A stretch of DNA of 64,000 nucleotides from Ascaphus truei (GCA_036426205.1 CM071571.1:109217257-109281256), one strand, 5' to 3'. Numbered from the stretch's first letter, positions 41,545 through 54,992 are shown. Translations and numbers: made by a program. Notes: generated from the letters alone by a model not told the origin.

Positions 41545-41954
41545 TACAGCAACATCTATGACCACTTTTTATGGTCTCAAAAAGAATCGCAACCTGTACA
41601 TGTTTTTCTTATTATCAACAGGGATTTAACAGCGTAATGAAAATTAAAAGCAGACCATGTTAAGCTCAGGTCTGCATAAAATTATCTGGAAATCAGAATT
41701 CCACTGGCAATAAAAATGATAATTTGTATATACAGTATGGTAAAGACATTCAGCCATGATACTGTATACTTGGATAAGATACACCATTTCAAATGTAAGA
41801 GTTACAAAAGTCTAGTTCTGTTAATTCATTTCAATGGTTTTGGTGTTTCAAACACAACTCATTCACTGATACAGCAAATTATACTACATGAATTTCCCCA
41901 TAAAATTAAGAATTACACTTTGACAACAATACCTTATGTAAAACTTAAAGACAA

Positions 41955-42095
41955 AAAGGTATCACTTAGATTGTAAGCTCTTTGGGGCAGGGTCTCTTGG
42001 TTTATGTTGTCATTTACCTGTTGCACTTATTCCCATTGATTGTAACATATCTACTTCCAATTGTAATGTTGTAAAACGCTGTGTTCACAGTTGGG
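41955..42095. repeat. LINE 3'-tail-like repeat
   Basis: It contains AGATTGTAAGCTCTTTGGGG and CAGGGTCTCTTGGT, the common L2/CR1-type 3' segment of vertebrate repeats. Confidence 0.5.
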
Positions 42096-42159
42096 TGGGG
42101 GGGGGGGGGATTATCTCTCACTTCAACAAGGAAATGTATACAACAAAAACAAACAAAGA

Positions 42160-42505
42160 TGCCCAAACCTACTTCCAATGTGACAAAAATATACAGTACA
42201 ATACCTATATATTCTATTGAAGGGTAATTTAGTTGAACCCTTTGGCCAAAGCATCTTAAGCCTGCTGCCACTTCAAGGCATGACCGTTAGCAGGTCCTAA
42301 AACTCCCCGAGTTAAAATTCTTATTTAGCTGCTATAATTAGGGGAAGAATGATCAGCATTGAATCTGTCGTAACCCAGCAAAATGAAACTGACCTGCAGA
42401 CGCTTTGGCCAAAGGGTTGAACTAAATTACCCCTTTTCAAGAGAATATATAGGTATTCTACTGTGTATTTTTGTCACATTGGAAGTAGGTTTGGGCTGCA
42501 AAACC
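42160..42505. repeat. Foldback pair of the TTTGGCCAAAG repeat
   Basis: The arm 42160-42260 (minus orientation) and the arm 42396-42505 (plus orientation) are inverted copies of one repeat, with about 135 bp between them. Shared blocks: TTTGGCCAAAG, GAATATATAGGTATT and TGTCACATTGGAAGTAGGTT. Confidence 0.8.
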
Positions 42506-43007
42506 ATAATTGCTTTGCTATTTAAAAGGACTGTGTAAAAGAAGGGTAGCAGTCACAAAATAATATATTATAGGTTACATTACCTTTACATCCTTATTAT
42601 ATCTTAAAGTGAAATATTTCACAAATAAATGTCTATTAAACATGTTTGACATTGTGAATTTTTAAAGGAAATTGATCAATAACAGATCAGTGTGGCTGTG
42701 GAATGGAGGCTGGTTCTTTTCTCATTAACGTAGAAGCTCTTCATCTTCACAAAAGCAGCATGTACCGTATAGGTTCTCATTTTGATTATTGTGCTTTTCA
42801 CAGGTGGCTATTTGGGCCTACATCTGCAAAGCAAATAAACATACATCTTTCCATTGTGATTAAACTAACAAAAATACTAAGAGATACATATTGCTAAGGG
42901 CTTTCATTGCTCTGCCATATCAGTATGTGTTGCTACAGAATATCTTTCAAATCATTATGAATATTAAATCATTTTAATCCAGCTTTTTCCAGTCAATTCT
43001 GAAAAAA

Positions 43008-43132
43008 CAGTAAATGGATGAGCACACAAGGCAGTGTGCTCAGAGAGAAATTCACTTGAATGCACACCACTAACAATTTAAGATATAACCTTTAATAGTA
43101 TTTTAAATACTTGTGTGCTCATCCATTTACTG
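43008..43132. repeat. Small MITE with 23-bp inverted ends
   Basis: CAGTAAATGGATGAGCACAC at 43008 and its inverse ending at 43132 are near-perfect 23-bp terminal repeats around about 80 bp. Confidence 0.7.
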
Positions 43133-46100
43133 ATTCACTTTCAGTTCACAGTTGCACTCACTTATTACTATGTATATTGAACATTTCACTTATTAGTATG
43201 GTTTCTAGTTGATCGCTCCCTATCACCACTCCCCTTCTTTCTCCATATATTCCGAAAAACCTACAATTTAATCAATTTAATATAAAACATCTGACGCATA
43301 CGAGACTGGACAAAATATATATATATTTTGCCATTATGGCACGGGTTGATCATGAAGTTAAGTCATGCAAGACCGTTTGCAATCCTTTCCATGGCAACAG
43401 ATTTTTATGCTGTCAACATGGGAGTTCCTTGTTAGTGGCATAAACAGATTAATTGGGATGCTTGTACTTGCCGTACTCATTCAAACAGACCAACTAAGGT
43501 GTTGGCAAAAACCATGACAAGCAGTGAATATATATATATACATGCATACATGCATACATACATATACACACACACACACACCAGCTTTGTATTGCAGATA
43601 TCACTAGTCCTTACAATCTCATTAACAGGGAAAGTGTAGAATGTCAGTAATGTGGGGAAATAGATGGATTCACGTTGAACACATGCAATTATAAAGAATA
43701 CATTGATATGTGACAAAAGAATTGTCTTTGCCTTGTGATCATAAATGGCAGTTTTTCTCATTTAAAAAAAATGTGTCTGAGGTCCCGCAAGCACTGAATA
43801 CAAACATGTAATATTTACTTGCCCAGAAACAGAATTACATTTGTTTTTAAAAAATAGCTTACAGGACAGAACGGAAAGAACACCCCGCGATACGGCAGCT
43901 GTATTTCTACAGCGACATCTTTATCAAATGATCCCTCCATAAGAGATACTTAATTTCCTGCTTCTTTGTTCGATACAACATTTAGAAATATATCGGGTTT
44001 TTTCTTCCAAATGTGTATTTTACTGCTAAAGAAAACATTCCGCTGTACCATTGTGAGGGTCCTACAGAAACGCTTTGAATAAAGGTCACTAGATTTTAAT
44101 TGACAGTATACGGTTGAAAACATTTCTCTGGTAAACACGACGCTATTCCAGACATTTATTGCATGTAAAGCATTTACAGAGTTGGACCTCTGTAAAACAA
44201 CGTGTGTTGAACTGTAACTCTTTATGATGTTACAAAGCTATATAATGATTACATTTTTAACAAGGATCATAATTTTGCTGCTTCAATCTCTCACAATTCA
44301 CATGCATCACCCAGAATTATACACACTCCCAAAAAGTTATCTATTAACCCTATAAATAGCACAATTTCACATGCAACATAAACGTCAAAGTGTTCTTAAG
44401 TTCATCCGTTTGATTAACACCCAATTGTTGATATCAAAATATAAAAAGATATACTGGATAGGTAAAGTGATGAAAACCCCTTTTCCAGAGACTAATACAC
44501 CAGTAAATATTTTCAGATTCCACATACAGTCTATTACATGTTGCATCAGACTGCATAATGTGAATAATCATTGGAGACCCTATTCTTCAAAACATTCAGG
44601 GGCACAGCTAGTATCTATTAGTGCTACTGTAGCTGCCGAAAACTAGACAAAGCAACACACAAGCTGAATCACAGACAGCTTCATGAGAGAATGACATTCA
44701 TCATGAAAGCACTAATAAGGCTGCTTAAGAATGTAGGCAGTCTTGAGTTCTAAAAGGATTGATGCTGCACTGGGCTTTGCATGGTGCCACTATTAAATTA
44801 TCCACCATTACTTCACTGCATCTGATTTCTAAAACACCACAAGCTTCTCAATTCTGAAGAGGGTTTGAGTCACACTGCGAAATGCTTATGAACAGTTATA
44901 AATAGACAATTACTTTGGTACAGGACTTACATTCCCAGGTTTCAGAGTATGTGGATTGGACTTAAAAGTTCTAGAATTTTGGTATCTAAATTCACCACGA
45001 TTCCATTAACAATATATGGTACAAGGAGTAAGATAACGTTTTTATTTTTTCATTGCCTACCCTTTATGTCATGCCAGTTTAAGATTAAAGGGGTAGTTCG
45101 TTCCACCTAGGTTTTTATTCTAGGTATGAAACAGGGGCTCTTCAGAACTGAACCGCACAAATGTCAGCTCTGGAGACCCCGTGCTTCACAAGATACTTAC
45201 CTCTGTAGATGCTGCCTGTAGCACCACCAGTGTAGAAATCTTCATGAAACTTGGGGAGCGCAGGCACCAAAAAAGGCACAAATAGTGCAATATTGCTTCT
45301 CAAACAAGGTATAGTGGATAATCCAATATGAAGTGCTCACTCACATGGTATAATTACCAAACAAACAAACAAACCACTGCACAGAATAATCTGAGTAGTA
45401 GTGCCCACCGGTTATTAGATAGAGAGATGAAGGAGAAAAGGAATGGCAATAGTGCTGATCAATAGGGTAAAAAGGGTATTTATGTAGCAATATCTCAAGA
45501 GTGCAAACACACTTTAAATTATACAGAACAGCATCGGTGAAACGTGTTAACTAATGTTAAAGTAGTCTTAAGTAAAAGAAAATACCATAGCACGCCAGTC
45601 TTAAAAACGAAATCCAAAATGTATTGAAAAAATATCACTGTCTCTTTATGTTACACTTTCATCAGGACTTGCAATCAGATAACCTTACATGACAAATATT
45701 ATTATTGTTTATTTGTGAAGTACCAAAATATTCCACAGCCCGTTATAAATGGGGCTGTACAGAGATTATAGAAAACAAAGCCATCTGTATAAGAGGTCTT
45801 AAAGACACATCATTATAACAAACAATAAAATAGTCTGGAGAGATGATCTCCCGGAGGAAAACGCCTGTACTTGCGATTCATAAGATAGAGGAAGATTCAC
45901 CAAAAAAAAAAAAAATATGATTATATATACTGTTGTATACAGTACTATGTAACATGGTGACTGAGAATACCGACAGAGGCATACGAGTAAAAAGGGAGAT
46001 GTTATCAACCCCTGCAATTCCAGCTAGACTCCAAAATGCAGTCGCGACCTGCAGGACACGCTTGAAAATTGCATCTAATAAAAAGGCACAAGAGGATCAA

Positions 46101-46717
46101 TATCAGAACAAATAAAACAAGATATTACACGAGAGAGAGCTGATATTGAAATAAAATAGCTCAAATACAATGGGAAAAAAAGCAATGTCGATGAACAATT
46201 AGATTATGTTGTGGAGACCAAAAGACTGGCGTGACACATTATTTTGTTGTTTTATGTCATGGATTTACACATATCCAGTGTCTGTGTTGCAAAGTTCAGT
46301 GTTCAATCGTTCTGTTCCAGAAAGCAACAATCCCACCAAGAAGTCTATAGGAGTTGACCTCCTAAATGTTAGTACTGTACTCCCTGAGCATGTCCTGCGC
46401 TGAAGACAATGTATGCTTTTCAACCAAAAACTTTTTTTTTTAGCCAGTTGTCTGCACATGGCTCTGGGGAAAGCTTAATTTTAACCTTCTGGACACTTAA
46501 TATTGCCAAAGCTTATAGATCCTGAACGAAGCATCAGATTTTAAAAATAAAAAAAAGCCTTAGAAGAGGCAAGATGAAATCTCCCAAGATAAAAAAATGA
46601 AATTGTTATCAGTGTAGGCTCCTGCTTTAACGGTAAATATTTCTCCAAATGTATTGATCTCGGGTACTAATTAAAGCATTATGGTAGGACCTCATTGGGA
46701 GGTCGCAAGTCAATTTA
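43133..46717. other. MON2 intron 1, no gene seen
   Basis: It holds an AT/CA simple repeat at 43527-43581, a decayed hammerhead-like block at 44854-44888 (CTGAAGA ... GCGAAATGC) and a dispersed repeat near 45700-45790. No coding sequence is supported. Confidence 0.5.
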
Positions 46718-47136
46718 GGCTTGGGTCCCGCGGCATCCGGCCGCGCGCGCAACCGCGCCCCTCACCAGCTCCTTACTTCCTTCCTAGTCGGCCCCAGTCC
46801 CTCCTCGCTGCCAGGTTCACTTCACACTGTGACGTGTCAGCCAACAGGGGCTACAATAGGATTATGATCCCAAGCGGCGATGTGTCACGTGGTGTGGCAG
46901 GGGGGCGGATCCTTCCTCAACCATGCTCAGCACTCAATGCTGGACACACACACACACACACACACCCACACCAGAAAATATGCATCATGGCTGCGCCCCC
47001 GTCGTGGGCCCGCCCACCTGACCCCATTTTAGCCACTCCCCCGCATCTAAAACGGCTCCCTGCAGACCGCGGTGAAGTACAGTGCACGCGCCGCCAGGAT
47101 GCAAGGCGGGCGAGACAGCGCGTGCAGCGGGGCCTT
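46718..47136. mobile_element. CpG-rich Harbinger-like MITE (TTA duplication)
   Basis: The ends GGCTTGGGTCCCGCGGC and GCAGCGGGGCC are imperfect inverted repeats flanked by TTA (46715-46717, 47137-47139). The interior is CpG-rich with a short (CA)n at 46944. The 185-codon ORF crossing it has no known domain and is probably chance. Confidence 0.6.
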
Positions 47137-48440
47137 AGCCTGCAAGTGACTATAATTGGACTGCCATTGGCAAATGACAAGATATTTTGCGCTCTGCAAA
47201 TCAGTATAAAGGTACCCCAACGAGTTCTTGTAGCCTGAAATAATTCCACTGCATTATCTATCAAAACTTGGACTTCCAAATGGCAGAATTTCTGAGCACA
47301 TCCTGTTGGTAATCTACCGGAGGAGAGGAATGAAACAGGCCAGATTTATCAAAACTGAGGCTTAGTTTTTAAAATAGTCTACTTAAAAAAAATAAAAAAA
47401 TCAATGATTCTTTCAAATAAAATAGCTAGATCACCAGGCTACTTTTGGTAACACCCAGCTTGAATCACAGGGTGCTACAGAGAATTGTCCTAATGCATTT
47501 AGAAAGGCAAATTAGAAATAGTGAAGCTGCTGGCAGACACCTTGTTCATCTTGTTTAGGGAGGGGGACTGCCCTTTTAAGTGACACCCAACGAATCCGTG
47601 AGTGAAAATTGTTAGAATGTTAAATTCACTTTACAGAGAAATAATATAATCCAAGCAAGCAGTGAAGGCAAGATACTATTTCACAACCTTGTTATTCCAA
47701 GAGCTAAACCTTAGCTGCTCTAAACACCACTAACCAGTACTACAGCCTTCAAATATGAATTCTAATGAAAAGGAAAATTAAAAGGAAACAAATGAACATA
47801 TCAGCACATTTATAACAATGAAAAATCCCAGAACACTTCTTTTCTAACATTTATTCATGTACAGGACTTAAATGTGCATGTGAAACCCTTGCAACAAAGG
47901 AAGGTCACACATGCAGGGACTTGCAGACAGAAATCAATTCAACATAGTCTTCTACAATAGCAATCAATAGTACTTCTCATCTGTGTCTATCCAAAGATTG
48001 CTGGTTACCTAGGCCTCATTTCCGAAAACCAGGAGGCCCCTGGTTCAAGAGAGGTTTATGTCCCATGCTTTGGAGATATAAAAGTTGAAATAGCCAAAAT
48101 CAGCTGAATCTTATATTATTTCAAAGAAGTTCTTAGAAGTTGATTTAAAAAAAATGAATAAAGGGGATAGCTATTACAGGTCATACCTTAAATATCTTGG
48201 GCTTGATAAAAATGCAACAGAAATTTTATGGAACTAAACATCTCCACGAGCATTTTGAAGAAACACTTCAAAGAATAAGTGGCTTATACACGCTCTAACA
48301 GAATGGACAATTGTACCATGGGGTACAGGCTTCTTCCCACCCCTGGAATTAGCTGCATAATGCCAGCACGCTGGTGAATACTGTCCTGCTCCTCGTCTTA
48401 CAATGGGAACTAGGGCCAGTATTTACCAAACCATCAATTA
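47137..48440. other. MON2 intron 1, nothing recognised
   Basis: AT-rich sequence with no repeat ends or ORFs that I can support. Confidence 0.5.
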
Positions 48441-48747
48441 GGCTACGATTATACCAGCTGGGCGCGCTATCTCGTGACATCACAGCGATGCGTCCGAGCG
48501 GCATGCGCACTTCAGGCAAGAGGCAGCTGGAGGAAATAGGGAGGCGTGGCAGTGAGCGGTTCGCCCTCATTGGCTGAACCGCTCACGTGACACGGACATC
48601 GCCTGCTGGAAACAAAATCCCAGGTCTGTTCTCCTGTCTGCCACCCTGCAGTTTGTGTCTGCGCGCGGGGTATGTAAACATACATTGCATTTTGTTTTTG
48701 AGTCGCGTGGCGTCGCACGGTCTGCACTTTCTGGTATAATCACGACC
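48441..48747. mobile_element. CpG-rich Harbinger-like MITE (TTA duplication)
   Basis: The ends GGCTACGATTATACCAG and CTGGTATAATCACGACC are inverted and flanked by TTA (48438-48440, 48748-48750). The core TTCGCCCTCATTGGCTGAAC is identical to part of 14008-14298. Confidence 0.75.
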
Positions 48748-49309
48748 TTAGGAAGCTGAGGGAGCGGGGAGAAGATACGATCCACACCAGCAACATCTCT
48801 GCTCCCTCACTAGTGAGAGAGGGAGAGCGGCTGCTAGAGCAGCCAGCAGCAGGTGAAGCACCTGAGGGTCGCTTGATGCCCACCGATGCATTCATATTTA
48901 CTCCTACTGTTTCTGGGCGTGAACTCCTTTCTCCCAATGTTACATTTACGTCTTGATGCACTTTTCCCATCTGTATTAATATATGTCCTGTAATGTTGGA
49001 AAACGAGCTGTGTCCCTGGGTGGCGCTATAAAAACATACATATAAAGAAGCAGTCATCGAACATGAAACTTGGCTCTGGCAGAGCAACCACAGCAGCATC
49101 TGATCCATTCCAAGATTGGAGTTCCAGTCAGGAGACACTAGAACAGTGACAAACTGCAGAGGATCTCTGCCAATCTTCTTTATGATTGAGAGAAATTATT
49201 ATATTACTCTTTTTACAGTCCAATTCAGCATCTCCTAATTTTCCATTTATGTATCATTTGGTCCACTAAAAAAGCAGGAGTGCCACCGAGTTTTACATTT
49301 GGTCTAGAG

Positions 49310-49492
49310 CAGGGATGGCTAACTCCAATTCTCAAGGGCCACCAACAGGTCAGGTTTTAAGGATATTCTTGCTTCATCACAGGTGGCTCAATCAGTGACA
49401 CAGTCGTTGGCTGAGCCACTTGTGCTGAAGCAGGGATATCCTTAAAACCTGACCTCTTGGTGGCCCTTGACAGCTGGAGTTGGCCACTCCTG
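49310..49492. mobile_element. hAT-like MITE, family A copy 2
   Basis: The ends CAGGGATGGCTAACTCCA and TGGAGTTGGCCACTCCTG are inverted. The 8-bp flanks GTCTAGAG and CTCTGGAG match at 6 of 8. The internal stem CACCAACAGGTCAGGTTTTA is shared with the copy at 40744. Confidence 0.72.
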
Positions 49493-50098
49493 CTCTGGAG
49501 CCATCAGAGATAGGCTTCTATAGTCAAAAGTACATTTCAACTGTCCAATGGTAAACAATCATTAAGGAAAACAGGAATAACTTGATTTACCATACATTGC
49601 TAAAACCATCAATCTCTAAAAACTAAAGCCAAATGTAATTACACAGAATACATAATGGAAGATTATCACAACAATGACTTTAGATTTATTTTTTATAGTC
49701 ATGTGATTTCGTACTTTGCTAATTCCACATAACAATGCTTCAGTGTTCAACAATCTGTGTCCATCAAACTCAGGATTTTCGTATGAGATCATGGATTGCA
49801 AAAAAAATATTACAGATTTGGACAGTATTCTTTTTACATATACATCTTGAAAACAAAAATTATTCACACCCTTTCTACAGCAACAGTATTCTTAGGCAAA
49901 AAAATATAAAATGCATATACAAATCTAGGATGTGTTAGACTGTTCTAATATTGTTTTGGTATTGTCTTGTCTGATCATAGTTAGCTGATAAATAATTATA
50001 AAATGTATATTAGAGAAGGTAAACACTATATCTAAAAGCCAACTATTTATCAAATAAAACAATACCTACACATTAGTAGAACTGTTAACAGTAAAGAT

Positions 50099-50099
<1 letters not shown>

Positions 50100-50136
<37 letters not shown>
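50100..50136 (+). repeat. (GT)n microsatellite
   Basis: About 18 uninterrupted GT units. Confidence 0.95.
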
Positions 50137-50137
<1 letters not shown>

Positions 50138-50675
50138 CTATAGCTGAATACAACACCAAAACGAACAAATTATTTGGAATCAGAACACCAGGCCCAGTGA
50201 GCACCTTTAGATGTTTGACATATTTCTTAATTCTTTAACGTTTTTCAGTTATATTATTTTAGTTTCCCCAGTTGTTCTTACGATTTTATACTAATTTTAA
50301 GAATTGTCCTTATTTTGAGGGTTTTTTACAACATCATTTGGTGAAACCGAGAAGAACGTTGTTTATAAACAAAACCATGAGTGCAAATGCCTACCATGTT
50401 GGGCCTCTTGTTGTAGATGTTAAAAGCCTCACCCCATGAAATAGTCAAAAGGTTACAAACCTAACAATCTCCAAAGAAATGCAACAAGTGTCATTTTATT
50501 TTACATCGTGTACTATAGCCCCTCTAAAATGTTACTAACCAATATCTTTATCATCACAGTGCACGTTCACTGATTACCAATGTTTAAAAAAACAGAAACA
50601 AAAACGTAGTGTATTCATGATTATACTATTTATAATTACTAAACATATTGAATATAACTACGGTAAAACTTAAAG

Positions 50676-50842
50676 CAGTGTTATTCAACCAGGGTTGCTA
50701 GGAACCATTGGGTTCCCTGGGCATTGTACCAAATACAGAAGAATTTACAATGCATCTGATGTCAGACACGCTATTAGAGAGGGTTGGGGTTCCTCAGAAT
50801 TTCACATAGGGTTCCTTAACCAAAAAAATTTGGAAACCACTG
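50676..50842. mobile_element. hAT-like MITE
   Basis: The ends CAGTGTTATTCAACC and GGAAACCACTG are inverted. The flanks ACTTAAAG and TCTTAAAG match at 7 of 8 bases. It is 167 bp and non-coding. Confidence 0.72.
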
Positions 50843-51251
50843 TCTTAAAGCATATAATAACAAAATCCCATTATGGATTCATTTTAGGTTTGTACTGGCT
50901 GAATAGAGTACCCTTCGTGTTTGCGTAATTATGCCATATCCAAATATAACAAACCAAAAATAATCCTATGAAATGACACATTATGGTGGGCCACGCTGAC
51001 ATTTTCTCTAAAGGTACATCATACACAAAATATTTTAATTTACTTAATATTTAAAAAGTTAGTTTACAACCATGAAGAACTGAAACATGGGACGGTTTAA
51101 CTTCCTTTGTTACACCTGTAGCTATTATGTAAGATTACTGGGACTTCTAGATGCCTTTTCAAGGTGTCACTATATCAAGTAAAGCTAAAGGAACAGATAA
51201 TTATGGGTTATGTATACACTGTAAATTACTACTAAATGTTAGTACCTAAGC

Positions 51252-51520
51252 CAGGGGAGCGCAATCTTTTTTCCCTGCGCCCCCGCTGCCGACTGTTCCC
51301 CTCTCTCCGCTCCCCCACCCCTCCCTCTTACCTCAGCTCCGGCATCAATGGAAACGTGACGTCACATGACCTTGCAGCGTCATTTGACGTGTCTCCGAAG
51401 CCAAGGTAAGTGCAGTTTACAGAGGCCTTCGCCGCTTCCCCGGCACTTCGTTTTAATGCCTTCGGGAAGCACGCGGGGCCTCTGTAAACCCCCCCCCCCC
51501 CCCCCGTTTGCGCACCACTG
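51252..51520. mobile_element. hAT-like MITE, GC-rich
   Basis: The ends CAGGGGAGCGCAA and TTTGCGCACCACTG are inverted. The flanks ACCTAAGC and ACCTTAAC match at 6 of 8. The interior contains an inverted pair (GTTTACAGAGGCC against GGCCTCTGTAAAC) and a poly-C run. Confidence 0.7.
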
Positions 51521-52475
51521 ACCTTAACAATATTAGTCGTTCCCTCAGTATCAATTGTGTGACCATTAACTATAAAGGTACTTTAACATTTTTTTAAGGA
51601 ATTTTCTTTGGTGTGTGCACATTGCCTTATGAATTGCAAGTCCTTTGATTCCTTTTGTTTTATCTGATTATAATTAGTTTTAAACAAAAATATACGGGCT
51701 TGGTTACTCACATAATCTTGCTTTTGAATGTCATAAGCAAGACGTGACAAAACTGTTCTTTGCATATTAAACATACAGAATTAAATCTACTAGACCAAAC
51801 AAAATGTAACATGAGCATCACTTTTAAGGATAAAGGTTGGGGGTGGGGGAAAGAAAGGGTATCCCCCCAATGGATGTACTCAATCCCTTCTCATTTCAGG
51901 CTCCCTGTGAAACATTAAATCTAATTAGAATTGTATATTTTATCTTTTGGTTTTAAATGTCATGCCTGCTGTAACAATTAAACATGGATGTTTCTGTTAA
52001 GCAAGTGGATATATATGCTGCCCTCTCAAAGGTTATGTGACATTTGTCATGTACCCAAACACCCTCCCACCTCTCCCGATGAAAAACACAAACAGCAGTC
52101 ATGAGAACTTCCTGGTAAAACATTTTTATACATAAATAAAAATCTAGAAAGTGTGATTTTTCATAGCAGTCTTTTACTCCCCCAAAAATATATGCATGGA
52201 AGTTTTCATTACATTATTACAAATTTCTGTTTCCATCATAAAGTTTTGCCATTTGAAAAGTAAAGTTAGTGAGCTGAATGTATACAAAAGGGTCTGTATT
52301 TATTTCAAACAGTAAAGTGGCCAGTGTATGAAAGGCAATTTTACAAGCTGCACATCACAGCAGCAGGCTGCCTGGCCCCCACCTCCAGTGGTTACTAAGT
52401 TACAGCATACCGTGCACACCGGAAACGGAATTATGTCACTTCCCGATATGGCAGAGGACGCCACGGACATGTATA

Positions 52476-52806
52476 TAGGCATACCCCGCATTAACATACG
52501 CAATGGGACCGGAGCATGTATGTAAAGCGAAAATGTACTTAAAGTGAAGCACTGCCTTTTCCCACTTATCGATGCATGTACTGTACTGCAATTGTCATAT
52601 AAGTGCATAACTGATGTAAATAACGCATGTGTAACAGGCTCTATAGTCTCCCCGCTTGCGCACAGCTTCGGTACAGGTTGGGAGCCGGTATTGGTGTTCA
52701 GGACGTGCTGACAGGCGCATGCACGAGCTGCCGTTTGCCTATTGAGCGAGATGTACTTACTCGCGAGTGTACTTAAAGTGAGTGTACTTAAACTGGGGTA
52801 TGCCTG
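52476..52806. mobile_element. mariner-like MITE copy 2 (TA duplication)
   Basis: The left end reads TAGGCATACCCC (one change from copy 1) and the right end GGGGTATGCCTG is followed by TA. The interior matches 41212-41544 closely, including AATGGGACCGGAGCATGTAT. Confidence 0.75.
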
Positions 52807-53990
52807 TATAAGCTGCACTTATATGTGATATTGTTAACACCAACCTGATGAAAGGCCAATTGTGAAGTCACTATTTTGTATGCATTGCCTGTTTCATTTG
52901 AAATAAAGGCAATTGATTTTCACTACAAATGAGTCTTAAGAAATAATTTTCATTCTGGTCCCCCTCTTTCCGGCCCACTAGTTGGCCCAGAGATCTCGCC
53001 TTAAATAGGCGGGTTTCTCCTCTATTCTGTCCTCTTCATCTTCTCAACCCAAAAATTGAAAAAAAATCTGTATCGGGCTAAGGATAAATTGTTGTATCTG
53101 TTTTGTTATATATCTGCCTAATAAAAACGTTTAAAAAAAAAAAGGGAATAATTTTCAGAAACGATCATGCGACTTCAACCATGAGCGTAACGGAGCGCAA
53201 GGGAGCGCAAGGGAGCGCAAGGGAGCATGCCGTCTCTTTCGTTGTTATTCTGCAATTTTTAGCATGGCCACACGGAATTAAACATGCACTTCTTGTGAAA
53301 ATACTGTTAAATCTATTTGTGCAATGTGGGTATTTAGGACTGTTTCGTCTTTAATACTGGCTCCCAATTGACTACGTACTTTCCAGAGATGAAGGTTCAT
53401 CACGTAGCATAAATTGTAGAAATGTGGTACAGTCATTGTATTTCCGACTTTTCAAATATCAACCGTTTACCTTGCAACGTTAGGTATGTTTTTATTTTTG
53501 GAGACAAGTGCAGAATTTTATTTATAAAGTGTTTTACCAGGAAGTAATACATTGCGAGTTAACTCTCGTTTTCAAGTACTGTATGTCCTGGGCACAGTTA
53601 AGATACATGGTTAAAAATACATAGTTACATTATTGTAACCACTCTACTTCTAGGAACAGCATACAATATATGCTCCTATACCAGCTCTGCCATCTGTGCT
53701 TTCATTCCTGTGGGCTCAGAAGCTTTGATATTACAAACAAAACAAATACACAATAGAAAGCTGGCAACCAAGTGGCTAATCTTAAAAAACAAACAACAAC
53801 AAAAACCTTTGCTATTCGAAAGCAACTTGGTTAACTGCTGCCAGGGACAAATATACTGTAATGTCCATTATAGGCTAAAGTAGTAAAATTCCAGGCATTA
53901 CTGAAATCCCTGCTCTCTGATTGGTTAGAATTCCGGGCATTATTCATCCAGTAATGGCTGAAATTTTTGGCAACTTGCCAACCCACCTTT
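52807..53990. other. MON2 intron 1 with LINE-tail remnant
   Basis: It holds three and a half copies of GGAGCGCAAG at 53191-53226. An inverted copy of the LINE-like tail seen at 26990-27090 lies at 53525-53645 (TTTACCAGGAAGTAATACAT). CTGATGAAAGGCC at 52848 looks like a decayed hammerhead-type block. Confidence 0.5.
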
Positions 53991-54047
53991 CAGTGATGCA
54001 GGGAGAGCACGGCATCTGTGTTCCTCTCCTCACAGCACGGCAGCACA

Positions 54048-54312
54048 TGCAGGCTCTCTCTCACAGCACATGCAGGCTTCTCTCTCACAGCACATGCAGG
54101 TCTTCTCCTCACAGCACATGCGGCTTCTCTCTCACAGCACATGCAGCTTCTCTCTCACACCACAATGCAGCTTCTCTCAGACTCTCTCACAGCACATGCA
54201 GGCTTCTCTCTCACAGCACATGCAGGCTTCTCTCTCACAGCACATGCAGGCTTCTCTCTCACAGCACATGCAGGCTTCTCTCTCACAGCACATGCAGGCT
54301 CTCTCTCACAGC
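54048..54312 (+). repeat. 24-bp minisatellite
   Basis: About ten copies of a unit containing CTCTCACAGCACATGCAGG. Because 24 is divisible by three, it opens ORFs in several frames on both strands. These are not treated as genes. A C-rich tract follows at 54470-54600. Confidence 0.9.
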
Positions 54313-54992
54313 TGCTAGTGCTGTCAGAAGCTGGTGAGTCCCAAAATAGTAACTTTGTTACTTGCAACAAAGTAATATTTCTTCCACCACTAGTATAACT
54401 TCGCTAAGGTTAAGTATCTGTTTTTTTTTTCTGGTTTGTAGTTACAATCACTGCTCCCCAACTTCCCATTCTCCCCTTCACCCACCTCTCCCCCCCACTT
54501 CTCATCCCCCCCCACTCAACACCTCCCCTACCCAACCCCTCCTCACCTCTCCACCCCCCCTCCACCTCTCTCTCCACCCCCCCCCCCCCCCTCCTCACCC
54601 TGGCTGTTAAAGTCCCTCGGCTTCGCCTCGGGCCTTCAACTCTTCCTACCAGGGCATTATTGCCCAGTAATGCCCTGTTCTGAGGGGATTATTACTTAAA
54701 GATTTTTATAACTTTGTGGTTGATAACACTCATTCAGCATATAATGATGTCTGCTTCATCGTGTGGGAAAGCTATAAAAACTTCAGAAAAACTGGTGATA
54801 TAAAAGAAAATAGACAGTCATTTACAAATACATATTACAGACCTTTAATGATTCATTCATTTGCATCCACTGTGTTGTTGATTTATTTCCAGGGGTTGTA
54901 AGCCTTTAACATTGGTAGAAAAGTGAGCAAACCACGTCCTTAACTTTTCTTTTTTGTAGCCACCACATAAGTGTTTATTTACTGGCTATGAC

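Noticed and set aside
45640..45675. Minus-strand CCTGATGAAAGTG as a further hammerhead
   Set aside because: CUGAUGA is present but no GAAA with stem II and no stem I follow.
46681..47238. 185-codon plus-strand ORF
   Set aside because: It crosses a MITE and a CA repeat. Arg/Pro-rich from CpG-rich sequence, with no domain.
53921..54398. Overlapping Ser/His-rich ORFs
   Set aside because: They are products of the 24-bp minisatellite, open in several frames.
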